A stretch of 64,000 bases of DNA from Pseudomonadota bacterium. GTDB taxonomy: Bacteria > Pseudomonadota > Gammaproteobacteria > Steroidobacterales > Steroidobacteraceae. The notes beneath the pieces were generated by a model, which had not been told where the DNA came from, made no database searches, and was given only the letters and a program-made list of their open reading frames with translations. Shown piece after piece: positions 1-6,257 of the stretch; position 1 is the first letter of the stretch, and each line of letters begins with the position of its first letter. The stretch is from assembly GCA_021792555.1 (NCBI GenBank), contig JAJYUL010000005.1:1-64000 (forward strand), given 5' to 3'. Made by a program: the position numbers and the translations under genes.

Positions 1-379
1 CGACGACAACGGCGAAATTATGTCGAGCTTCCTATCGCGTCACAGCTGCGCAAGCCTGGAAATCGCCTATCCTCAGCGATGCCCGAGACCGGAACTCCGC
101 ATAATCGCGAGATCCGCATAGGGGTCGTTATGCAGAGCTCTGCATAACGACCCGTTGCTGCCATTCGCGAAGGTCCGCTTTGGGGAAAGCCGCCGACCGG
201 AATCGTAGCTGCGGCTAATATCTGCGTAGCGCCCTGGGATTGCGTACACTCGCGCCAGTGGAGGCCGGCCTTTTGCCCGGCGGGGAATCCTTGTAAGGCG
301 GATCAAAGGCGGCCATTCTTTGCGGAATGGAAGGGCCGCAACGTGCTGCGGACGGCGGTGCTGTACACGGGCACGGTGT
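1..379. other. Gene-free left edge
   Basis: I see no credible gene here. The stretch contains a perfect palindrome (122-153) with extra copies of an 8-base motif beside it. Towards position 325 it grades into weak similarity to the cytochrome gene that lies downstream. It may be the flank of a recombination site or an eroded gene end that began before the window. Confidence 0.5.
122..153. repeat. Perfect 32-bp palindrome
   Basis: The left arm 122-137 (GGGTCGTTATGCAGAG) is the exact reverse complement of the right arm 138-153, with no loop. The octamer CYGCATAA, or its complement, occurs inside each arm. It is also at 97-104 as CCGCATAA and nearly so at 114-120. Clustered inverted copies like this suit a recombinase or repressor binding site, but no recombinase gene is visible. 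Confidence 0.6.
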
Positions 380-613
380 GGCGCGGGTGCGGCGCCGGCG
401 TGCGAATCCTGCCACGGCGCTGAAGCTGCAGGGCGCGGGCGACATCCGTATCTCGCCGGCCGCTGGCCGACCTTCATTGCCCGCGAACTGATCCTGTTCC
501 GCGAGGGCAAGCGCACCAATTCCGGTGGCGCGCCGATGGTGTAGGAATCGTCCCATCTGACCTTGCGGGATATAATCGCGGCGATGCCCTATGCCGCCAC
601 GCGCAAACCTTGA
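380..613 (+). pseudogene. Broken partial copy of diheme cytochrome c
   Basis: This encodes the C-terminal third of a c-type cytochrome closely related to the intact gene just downstream. It keeps the heme motif CESCH and the LAGRWPTF segment, matching LAGRMPTY in the intact gene. A TAG at 542-544 replaces the first Gln of the MQQE stretch, after which the frame continues to the natural end at 611-613 (RDIIAAMPYAATRKP). Around 420-455 the alignment to GAGDIP is best in another frame, so two compensating indels are likely. Most of the gene, including the first heme site, is missing. It is a decayed tandem duplicate. Confidence 0.8.
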
Positions 614-635
614 TGGGCGTTCGTGGAGAACCGCG

Positions 636-1514
636 ATGAAAAAGATGGTCTGCGCGGCAGCAGTGCTGGCACTTGCGACATTCACGGTCATGGCTGCGTC
701 GCCGGATGACAAGACGCTTCTGCATATTCCCGGCAGCAGCACGAAGGGGTATACCCGCGCGCAGATCACGAGCTTGTTCGTGGCGCCTGACTGGTGGCCG
801 CAGGATCATCCGACGATGCCGCAAATCGTCGCGCACGGACGCGGCAAGGCATGGCCTTGCGCACGTTGTCATCTGCCGACCGGGCTGGGGCGGCCGGAAG
901 ATGCAGCGACGGCTGGGTTGCCGCTCGCTTATATCCTCGAACAGATCAAGGCATTCCGCGATGGCGACCGTGCCAGTGCGATCATGCACGAGGAGTTGAG
1001 CCACGTCAGCGATGCCGACGTGAAGCGGGCAGCCGACTATTTCTCCTCGCTGCGTTTCACGCCCTGGACGCGCGTGATCGAGACGGCGCGCGTGCCGAAA
1101 ACCCACATGGAGTACTACGGACTGGCGCCGACCCAGGGCGCCGGCAACGAAGCGATCGGCAACCGCATCATCATTGTTCCCGCGAACCCGGAACTCACCT
1201 GGTTGGGAGACACGCGTTCGGGATACATTGCCTACGTGCCGCCCGGCAGCATCGAGCGTGGCGCGACGATCGCTGCGAAAGGCGAGGGTGCGGCGCCGGC
1301 TTGCGAGTCGTGTCATGGCCCCAACTTGCGTGGCGCCGGCGACATTCCACCGCTGGCTGGGCGCATGCCGACCTATATCGTGCATGAGTTGCTCAACTTC
1401 CAGGACGGCAAGCGCCGCGGCCCCGCGACGCGGCCGATGCAGCAGGAAGTGTCGAAGTTGACACTCAACGACATGATTGCCGTCGCTGCATACGCTGCTT
1501 CGCGCAAACCCTGA
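636..1514 (+). CDS. Diheme cytochrome c, periplasmic
   Basis: This is a 292-residue exported c-type cytochrome. A signal peptide of about 21 residues (MKKMVCAAAVLALATF...) precedes two covalent heme motifs, CARCH near residue 75 and CESCH near residue 224. The second is followed by the LAGRMPTYI segment typical of cytochrome subunits of membrane dehydrogenases. I start at ATG 636 because GGAGAA lies 7 bases upstream and the signal peptide begins there. The expected role is electron transfer in the periplasm, possibly from a dehydrogenase, but no dehydrogenase gene is adjacent. A broken partial copy precedes it, and a strong ribosome binding site with a 12-codon gene stub follows it. Confidence 0.85.
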   Translation: MKKMVCAAAVLALATFTVMAASPDDKTLLHIPGSSTKGYTRAQITSLFVAPDWWPQDHPTMPQIVAHGRGKAWPCARCHLPTGLGRPEDAATAGLPLAYILEQIKAFRDGDRASAIMHEELSHVSDADVKRAADYFSSLRFTPWTRVIETARVPKTHMEYYGLAPTQGAGNEAIGNRIIIVPANPELTWLGDTRSGYIAYVPPGSIERGATIAAKGEGAAPACESCHGPNLRGAGDIPPLAGRMPTYIVHELLNFQDGKRRGPATRPMQQEVSKLTLNDMIAVAAYAASRKP

Positions 1515-1532
1515 TTCAGAAGGAGAACCGTG

Positions 1533-1571
1533 ATGAGAATTCCAATGCGCCCGGTGTTGATCACGCAATGA
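1533..1571 (+). pseudogene. Orphan gene start, truncated after 12 codons
   Basis: AGGAGAA at 1521-1527 sits at ideal spacing from ATG 1533, but the frame ends after MRIPMRPVLITQ. It looks like the start of a former operon partner of the cytochrome whose body was deleted. A functional leader peptide cannot be excluded. Confidence 0.4.
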
Positions 1572-1742
1572 GCTGCTGCCGGTTTTATCGACATCTGCCC
1601 CTCTCGTTGCAATCGCCCAATCGGTGCCATCCTGCCCGATGCGAGTGGCCGCTTTTGGAGATTTAGCAGAGACGATGACTGGCAGGTTAGTGGCCGGCTG
1701 CGGCGATACTCGATCTGTCTCGCTCGATCCGTCTGGGGGTGA

Positions 1743-1931
1743 TCACCGCGGTCCTTCAAGGGCCGTCAGGACTTTCAATGCTGCGTCTATGCGATCCTCC
1801 GGCACGAGCAACACTCCGCCCTTCATCCCGATGCCGACACTCACAACGATTGCCGGAATATCCGCGCTCTCCAATGCGATGCGAGCCAGATCCACTTAGG
1901 ACTCCAGTGGGTAGGCTCTGATTTGCTTCAT
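1743..1931 (-). pseudogene. DUF2007-like small protein, interrupted by a stop
   Basis: The frame begins MKQIRAYPLES, hits TAA at codon 12 (1896-1898), then reads on through VDLARIALESADIPAIVV and GVLLVPEDRIDAALKVL to TGA at 1743. Small DUF2007 proteins (putative signal transducing proteins of about 70 residues) have this layout: a short N-terminal strand, an ARIALESADIP helix, then a VPEDxxDAALxVL end. The match is from pattern memory. One nonsense change would explain the break. Sequence on both sides is non-coding and repeat-like. Confidence 0.55.
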
Positions 1932-1981
1932 GGCGACTGTCCCCGAGTGCCGCTTCGCCAGCGGTTCCACAGGAGAATTTT

Positions 1982-2036
1982 GGCCGTCTGCTTTCCGGAA
2001 CGCCAATTCGGGTAGCGAGCGACCGTACATGGCCGA
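1982..2036. repeat. Dispersed repeat, copy 1 of 2
   Basis: About 55 bp align with 4609-4664 at roughly three quarters identity; the shared core is CCAATTCGGG and the shared end is TGGCCGA. Both copies lie just after the stop codon of a toxin-type gene when read on the minus strand. Confidence 0.55.
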
Positions 2037-2239
2037 CATGTGCTATTTGAGTGAGCTGCCCGCCAAAAGATCAGTCCAGCTACCGAAGCGATGCGAGCGC
2101 ATTGGGCCAGCATCGCCGTTGGCCAGTGTCGCCATCCTAACCTGCGATAAGCTGTCCGAGCTGGTCGACTCACGCCATCCTCCAAAAGGCACGGCTGAAT
2201 TTCCGAGGCGGTCCGGGCGTGCAATTCCGACATCAGCAC

Positions 2240-2791
2240 CTATTCCCTTGATACGCTTCCTGGAGGTCTTGGGAAATCCCGATCAATGCGGCCGCGGACC
2301 AATGCACGTAGCTCAGCTGAAATCTTCGTCTGGCTAAGCCGCTCGCGTAGTGTCGTCGGGTTCGTCAGGCGATGTTTTGCAAGTTCGCGAGTAAATTCGA
2401 GGTCCTTCTCGCGGCCCGCGACGTACTTCGATATGGCTAGATCGTGGATCTCAAGACACAGGCCGGTGATACCAACGGTATTCGGATTGCTGATCCGGAT
2501 CAGACGATCACGCCAGCCGCGCGGCAGCACCGCCGCGTCCTCACTGACACCCTGAGCATAATAGCCGTAGAGTTCATGAAACGATGAACCCTCGCCGATG
2601 CAGCCATCAATCAAGTCCGCGAGTTCGGGGTGATTTTTTGGGAAGACGTCGGCCTCAGCCGAGACTAGCAAGGCCGTTGGTGCGTCGGGAAACTGGCCCA
2701 AAACCGACTGACTCCCGATGACAATGACTTCCCGGTCATTCGCTATCGCACCCGCCGCACGAATGATGTGCTCAAGCTCGGAACGCTTCAT
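2240..2791 (-). CDS. DUF6036-type nucleotidyltransferase, putative toxin
   Basis: This is a 183-residue soluble protein resembling the nucleotidyltransferases grouped as DUF6036. The segment VIVIGSQSVLG (residues 22-32) followed by EADVFPKN near residue 46 fits a GS...(D/E)xD nucleotidyltransferase core. A second conserved block is EIHDLAISKYVAGREKD near residues 114-130. It overlaps the upstream gene by 20 bp, so the two are translationally coupled. Proteins of this fold act as toxins in AbiE/MenT-like modules by adding nucleotides to tRNA or other targets. That activity is inferred from the fold and the two-gene context, not proven here. Confidence 0.65.
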   Translation of the reverse strand: MKRSELEHIIRAAGAIANDREVIVIGSQSVLGQFPDAPTALLVSAEADVFPKNHPELADLIDGCIGEGSSFHELYGYYAQGVSEDAAVLPRGWRDRLIRISNPNTVGITGLCLEIHDLAISKYVAGREKDLEFTRELAKHRLTNPTTLRERLSQTKISAELRALVRGRIDRDFPRPPGSVSRE

Positions 2792-3245
2792 AAATTCGTC
2801 TGCGCTCCTCAGTCGTTAACATCCCGGCAAATGGGGAAGATTGTCTAAGTCGCGCCCCCGCTTCGCTTGGGTCAGTGATGAGCGCAGCGATCTCGCGGTA
2901 GGAGCGGGTCAGTATGCGCCGCCACTGCCCGATCCAGAGAGGTGGGTTCTTGCCAAACCGCCTACTCCAGCGCTCAATATTCTCCCGGGGCTTCGCCAGC
3001 AGATCAGGGTCTCGCATGATCTTGGCTGCGATAACAGCGTGCATCGCCAAGCTACGAGCCTCGAGCAACCGATGCGTGGAATACGGTGCACTCACCACGG
3101 GCGCACGTGGCTCCCATGTCACAACCGCCTTGAATCCAGCCGCCTTGCGCCGAGCGCGCAGACGCCGCATACGCTCGGCGGGCGTCAATGCGGTTCCCGT
3201 CGCGGGCCGCCCTCGCTTGGATCGCTTTTCCAGCGCTGGCTTCAT
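2772..3245 (-). CDS. Basic AT-hook-like protein, putative antitoxin partner
   Basis: This is a 157-residue protein with a strongly basic N terminus: KRSKRGRPATG, an RGRP AT-hook-like core, then TPAERMRRLRARRKAAG. The middle and C-terminal parts are helical and Arg-rich, ending LTTEERRRIYEAFRA. It is the first gene of a two-gene operon with the nucleotidyltransferase, so an antitoxin and DNA-binding autoregulator role is likely. The only readable promoter ends 5 bases before the ATG, which implies a leaderless or almost leaderless message. I do not recognise a named family beyond its recurrent pairing with DUF6036 genes. Confidence 0.6.
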   Translation of the reverse strand: MKPALEKRSKRGRPATGTALTPAERMRRLRARRKAAGFKAVVTWEPRAPVVSAPYSTHRLLEARSLAMHAVIAAKIMRDPDLLAKPRENIERWSRRFGKNPPLWIGQWRRILTRSYREIAALITDPSEAGARLRQSSPFAGMLTTEERRRIYEAFRA

Positions 3246-3250
3246 GATTT

Positions 3251-3279
3251 ATCGTAACGCGTGACGCTAATTCACGCAA
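3251..3279 (-). promoter_or_regulatory. Promoter and dyad of the nucleotidyltransferase module
   Basis: Read on the minus strand, -35 TTGCGT (3279-3274), a 17-bp spacer and -10 TACGAT (3256-3251). The imperfect palindrome GTAACGCGTGAC (plus strand 3254-3265) overlaps the -10 box and is a plausible autoregulatory operator. The start codon at 3245 is close to the expected transcription start. Confidence 0.5.
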
Positions 3280-3394
3280 GGGTCCGCGCTGCCTATCCAG
3301 TCCGCCGCCAATCAGGCTGCCGCCAGGCAGGGCCAGCGCAGAGTGCATTTCCAGATCGAGGACTAGCGCCATCGCTGACTGGCGTCACCGTTCA

Positions 3395-3448
3395 GCCCAG
3401 CCGGCACAGCGGACGGCGCCTGCAGAAATTAGCGAATCCGGCCCCTGC
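3395..3448 (-). repeat. Module-boundary repeat, copy R1
   Basis: It shares about 52 bp with 5871-5922 with only a few mismatches, including the core GATTCGCTAATTTC on the minus strand. Shorter or variant copies occur at 3515-3541, 4318-4341 and 5508-5562. R1 lies between the Doc gene end and the next module. Confidence 0.65.
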
Positions 3449-3514
3449 CCAGGTCCTCCGGCATCACTCCGTCTTCGTATACGGCGAATCCGCCCGCCGA
3501 GGAAGTTGTGCAAT

Positions 3515-3541
3515 TAAGTTCCGAATCGAGCCCCCGCTACC
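3515..3541 (-). repeat. Module-boundary repeat, partial copy R5
   Basis: On the minus strand this reads TGGTAGCGGGGGC then GATTCG. It includes the last Trp codon and stop of the Doc gene. The same TGGTAGCGGGGGC string ends the degenerate gene copies at 4334 and 5553. Confidence 0.55.
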
Positions 3542-3941
3542 AACCTGATTTGGTGTGCGGTCGGGCATTGTGCTCCAGCCAGACCGCGAGATCGTCCTCG
3601 TTCAGCGAGCCGTCGGCCACTGCCACGATTGTGGCGACTTCATCGGTCTGCGACGGCTCAAGCTCCAGTCGGTTTAGATATAGAAACGCTCGTGTCGCCA
3701 AGAGTGCGGTGCGCTTGTTTCCATCATTGAACGGATGGTTCCTGGCGATCCCCAAGCACAGCGTGGCGGCGAGCCGAAAGATCGATGCTCGAGATTCATA
3801 TGCAAGCAGATTGCGCGGTCGGTCCAGTGCGCTCTCAAGCAATCCGGCATCGCGAATCCCTGCAAGGCCGCCGAATTCGTAAATAGCCTCGTCGTGAATC
3901 GCGATCGCGATCGCTGAGCTGATCCACTTCGGCTCTGTCAC
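3537..3941 (-). CDS. doc: Fic/Doc family toxin
   Basis: This is a 134-residue Doc-type death-on-curing toxin. The Fic core motif HPFNDGNKRTA, near residues 69-79, carries the catalytic His and the phosphate-binding loop. The N terminus holds HDEAIYEFGGLAGIRD, matching the usual Doc start region. Doc of phage P1 phosphorylates elongation factor Tu and stops translation; the same reaction is expected here by homology. The upstream antitoxin overlaps it by 4 bp (ATGA). The antitoxin is of AbrB type, whereas P1 Doc pairs with Phd. All key motif residues are present, so the gene looks intact. Its final codons, TGG TAG, merge into the module-boundary repeat. Confidence 0.9.
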   Translation of the reverse strand: MTEPKWISSAIAIAIHDEAIYEFGGLAGIRDAGLLESALDRPRNLLAYESRASIFRLAATLCLGIARNHPFNDGNKRTALLATRAFLYLNRLELEPSQTDEVATIVAVADGSLNEDDLAVWLEHNARPHTKSGW

Positions 3942-4168
3942 CGTTTGGCCAGTTCATGCAGCGCATCGCGATGCCGTCGCATATAATCACGCGTCGACTC
4001 GATCGCCGTAACGAAATCCGGGTCATATGGCGTGAGCCGAATGCCATCGGGCGTCCTGATGGCGAAGAGCTCATCCCCCTCCGCCACACCAAGAGACTCA
4101 ACGACGTCCTTCGTCAGAATGACACCCAGCGAATTGCCCACTTTGCGAACCTTGACCACTGTCGCCAT
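3938..4168 (-). CDS. AbrB/MazE-type antitoxin of the Doc module
   Basis: This is a 76-residue protein beginning MATVVKVRKVGNSLGVILTK, the SpoVT-AbrB swapped-hairpin signature, followed by VVESLGVAEGDELFAI. The C-terminal helix (ESTRDYMRRHRDALHELAKR) should be the toxin-neutralising tail. I place the start at 4168 because GGAGAG lies 8 bases upstream; an in-frame GTG at 4183 is less likely. It overlaps doc by 4 bp and should repress its own promoter, which contains a dyad. Confidence 0.85.
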   Translation of the reverse strand: MATVVKVRKVGNSLGVILTKDVVESLGVAEGDELFAIRTPDGIRLTPYDPDFVTAIESTRDYMRRHRDALHELAKR

Positions 4169-4195
4169 AACGCTCTCTCCCACGATTTAGGCGAC

Positions 4196-4224
4196 GTTAT
4201 AACATATGTAATACGTGCTGCCAA
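4196..4224 (-). promoter_or_regulatory. Promoter and operator of the AbrB-Doc module
   Basis: The minus strand shows -35 TTGGCA (4224-4219), a 17-bp spacer and -10 TATAAC (4201-4196), close to sigma70 consensus. The imperfect palindrome ATAACATATGTAAT (4199-4212), centred on CATATG, covers the -10 box and is a likely antitoxin operator. Confidence 0.65.
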
Positions 4225-4317
4225 GCGAAGGCAAGGGTGTCCTTTTGCCTGGCGACGAATCTCGGTCAAACCCCATCAGCGCAGAGAAATTTCAATAAAA
4301 TCAGCGTCGTTCAAAGT

Positions 4318-4341
4318 CGAAATCCTGCCCCCGCTACCATT
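4318..4341 (-). repeat. Module-boundary repeat, partial copy R4
   Basis: On the minus strand TGGTAGCGGGGGC is followed by AGGATTTCG, the same arrangement as at 3541 and 5562, here at the end of degenerate gene copy A. Confidence 0.5.
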
Positions 4342-4480
4342 TCTCAGGCTTACGCTTCAGCTGCTCCCCGTAAGCCCAGCGCTCGACCGAAACAGCGGCG
4401 CGAACGCACAGCATCCCGCCCCACGGCCCCGCTCCATTCGTCATCTCGTCCTGACGCGAAACAGTTTTCGTCTGTGGACA
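4334..4480 (-). pseudogene. Degenerate copy A of an unknown small gene
   Basis: The frame ends VERWAYGEQLKPKPEKW then TAG at 4334-4336. It is clearly related to 5553-5685, where the end reads IERWAYGEQLKRKLEKW. Upstream, segments such as SRQDEMTNG align loosely to THRDVVTKW of copy B. There is no start codon with a ribosome site, and the N-terminal half is scrambled, so it is dead. DNA similarity continues to about 4510. I do not recognise the family. A boundary-repeat fragment (4318-4341) follows the stop. Confidence 0.55.
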
Positions 4481-4608
4481 GTGCCTTCCCGACTCAGCTC
4501 TCCGATCCTCGATTCCGTCTCACGTCATTACGTCAGTCACTGATAGGCGGAGTCGACCCGATTTATCCCCAACGACTGCACTCGCCATCGCCTGTGCAGA
4601 CCTTCCCT

Positions 4609-4664
4609 AGCCGTCCGCCTTTCGGAAATCCAATTCGGGCGCGCGAATGACCGCCTTTGGCCGA
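4609..4664. repeat. Dispersed repeat, copy 2 of 2
   Basis: This is the partner of 1982-2036, sharing CCAATTCGGG and TGGCCGA. It lies just after the ccdB stop codon on the minus strand. Confidence 0.55.
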
Positions 4665-4682
4665 TCGCGCTCCGTCCCTGAT

Positions 4683-5003
4683 CTACCCGAAAGCTCGGCT
4701 AAACAGTTCATCTAGAGCGGCTACGATTGCATTCCCTTCCTCGGCGAGTGAACCGACACGCTCCCCCAATTGCTCGTTGGCAACCGAAACAATTTCGAGC
4801 GGATGTAACACCACCGCGGTTCCTTTGACCTTGAAGCTCGGATTGAGGCGTGGATTGGGAATCTGGCTAAGCTCGGCTTTCCGCACGAGGGGAATGACAA
4901 CGCGGCGACGATAATCGTCGAATAACCGAGATTGGGCAACGACCACAAATGGAATGCCGTCCTTATGCCGACCTACATTGCGATGGACATCAAATTGCGC
5001 CAT
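4683..5003 (-). CDS. ccdB: CcdB family gyrase-poison toxin
   Basis: This 106-residue protein matches CcdB in length and layout. It starts MAQFDVHRNVGRHKDGIPFV, has the basic strand region RRRVVIPLVRKAE and ends EEGNAIVAALDELFSRAFG, the terminal helix that poisons DNA gyrase in the F-plasmid protein. The start ATG shares its A with the ccdA stop (TGATG), so it is coupled to the antitoxin. No inactivating change is visible. A chromosomal CcdB may be a domesticated or integrated plasmid-type module. Confidence 0.9.
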   Translation of the reverse strand: MAQFDVHRNVGRHKDGIPFVVVAQSRLFDDYRRRVVIPLVRKAELSQIPNPRLNPSFKVKGTAVVLHPLEIVSVANEQLGERVGSLAEEGNAIVAALDELFSRAFG

Positions 5004-5251
5004 CAGAGTGTTGAATGATCGTCGGCGAACGACCCATTGCGTTCCGCAAAGCTATTCCACAAAGTGGCTGTAGCGCGCGCCTGCTCGACGATGCCCGATC
5101 GGCGTTCCCTCTCCCTGGACAGGAAATCGGCGAGGAGCGACTCCACAACTCCGGAGAGATTACCGGTAACGCCTCTAACCTCCTCAATGAGGTCCTCGCT
5201 CAGCGTGAGGTTGACCGGACGCTTACGTACCGTACTGGTGGGGCTACGCAT
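5003..5251 (-). CDS. ccdA: CcdA family antitoxin
   Basis: This is an 82-residue antitoxin if started at ATG 5251, where AGAAGG lies about 10 bases upstream; longer in-frame starts would place the promoter inside the gene. The N-terminal ribbon-helix-helix reads KRPVNLTLSEDLIEEVRGVTGNLS near residues 10-33. The C-terminal segment ...RERERRSGIVEQARATATLWNSF wraps CcdB in the family. It should bind the twin palindromes in its own promoter and repress the operon together with CcdB. Confidence 0.88.
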   Translation of the reverse strand: MRSPTSTVRKRPVNLTLSEDLIEEVRGVTGNLSGVVESLLADFLSRERERRSGIVEQARATATLWNSFAERNGSFADDHSTL

Positions 5252-5276
5252 CACTCTGATACCTTCTGGATTGCTA

Positions 5277-5311
5277 ATGCGCATTGTATGCGCATTTCTC
5301 AGAGCCCGCAA
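5277..5311 (-). promoter_or_regulatory. ccdAB promoter with twin palindromic operators
   Basis: The minus strand shows -35 TTGCGG (5311-5306), a 17-bp spacer and -10 TACAAT (5288-5283). Two identical 8-bp palindromes ATGCGCAT at 5277-5284 and 5288-5295 are 11 bp apart, one helical turn, and flank and overlap the -10 box. This suits cooperative binding of CcdA dimers. Confidence 0.75.
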
Positions 5312-5507
5312 AAGCAGGCCCGGAAAAGCCGATTCAGCCATATCCTACCCAACGGCCCGTAAGTGGAAGTTCGGCTTGTGGCCTCGGGGGCAGCTCTCGG
5401 CCGATCACGCCTGTTCCCGCCTCCGGCTAGGCTTCGGCTGCAAGGCATCAAGCACTCCAAGGGGCTGACATTTAGAGCTCTTTGTAGAACAATAGGTTAC
5501 GCTGTTC

Positions 5508-5562
5508 GGAGCAGGGGGCGCCGCCTGCGAATATTAGCGAATCCCGCCCCCGCTACCATTTC
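5508..5562 (-). repeat. Module-boundary repeat, copy R3
   Basis: The minus-strand sequence TGGTAGCGGGGGCGGGATTCGC continues into CTAATATTCGCAGGCG. It can also fold, since the GGGGGCG and CGCCCCC arms are complementary. It directly follows degenerate gene copy B. Confidence 0.6.
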
Positions 5563-5685
5563 TCGAGTTTACGCTTCAGCTGCTCCCCGTAAGCCCAGCG
5601 CTCGATGAATCCATGGCACGCGTGCCATTCATCTCGCACGACCGCTCCACTTCGTCACCACATCCCGATGCGTAACGATCTTCAT
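5553..5685 (-). pseudogene. Degenerate copy B of an unknown small gene
   Basis: The frame opens MKIVTHRDVVTKWSGRAR, then after a 2-base deletion resumes as DEWHACHGFIERWAYGEQLK and RKLEKW before TAG at 5553-5555. Without the deletion it would encode a 44-residue protein. It shares its C terminus and flanking DNA with copy A at 4334-4480. The family is unknown to me. Two broken copies in the same array suggest a once-recurrent small cassette gene. Confidence 0.55.
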
Positions 5686-5867
5686 CCTTGGGCAGTGGGT
5701 ATCACTCCACCCAACCCGTCTCCTCTCTTCATTTCCTGATTCCGGCGCACGTCACTTCCTGACGCGCTGACAGGTGTCTGACGTCAACTATCTTGTCCGC
5801 TCGGCGACAACCATCCTGGCCGGTGCAGTGAGGGGTGGATGGGTTCATTGAGCTGATCGCTTCTCCG

Positions 5868-5925
5868 GCTGCCCGGCCGGCACAGCGGACAGCGCCTGCG
5901 GAAATTAGCGAATCTGGCCCCGCCG
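5868..5925 (-). repeat. Module-boundary repeat, copy R2
   Basis: This is the longest match to 3395-3448: about 52 bp with a few mismatches around GATTCGCTAATTTC. It begins about 20 bases after the stop codon of the broken HEPN gene. Confidence 0.65.
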
Positions 5926-5944
5926 CCACTTTCCCTTCGGTCAT

Positions 5945-6257
5945 TCACAGCAGGTCGGGTCTGTTGGTCTTGAGCCAGTTTCGAGCCGTTGCGGAAAGCG
6001 ACTCCGCCTGCGAGAGACATTGACCGCTGACTCCGGGATGAGATCGCCTGTATATTCAGTCAGGTTCCGCTGCTTGCGCAGCTTATCGAGGCGGATGACA
6101 GTCTGTGAGTCGATTCCCAGCGTCGTGGGCAGTGTCTGAATTGCCGTTTGGTTGCGTCGGTGATATGTCGAGCAGCACCGTCGAGCAGTCGTTTGATCGT
6201 TTCCTTGGCCGGCGTGATCCGCTCAAGACTTATGCCGACCAAGTTCTGCACGCTCAT
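5945..6257 (-). pseudogene. Broken HEPN-domain gene of an MNT/HEPN pair
   Basis: The gene starts MSVQNLVGISLERITPAKET and runs to ARHITDA, after which about 40 codons are deleted out of frame. The next frame resumes with QTAIQTLPTTLGIDSQTV and RKQRNLTEYTGD, the conserved Arg-Asn...Glu-Tyr region of HEPN partners. A second frameshift near 6015 is needed to read the natural end CLSQAESLSATARNWLKTN. Two frame breaks and a deletion leave it non-functional. It overlaps the end of the nucleotidyltransferase gene by 35 bp, the usual order for such pairs. Confidence 0.8.

Noticed and set aside
5539-5562. CCCCCGCTACCA strings at 3530, 4330 and 5547 look like tRNA 3' ends with CCA, suggesting island attachment sites
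   Set aside because: On the minus strand they are the ends of genes (TGG TAG) followed by the repeat. No acceptor, D or anticodon arm can be built around any of them.
3395-5925. Classical integron attC sites
   Set aside because: No integrase gene is in the window, and I cannot find paired RYYYAAC and GTTRRRY ends on the repeats. The array resembles cassettes but is not shown to be an integron.
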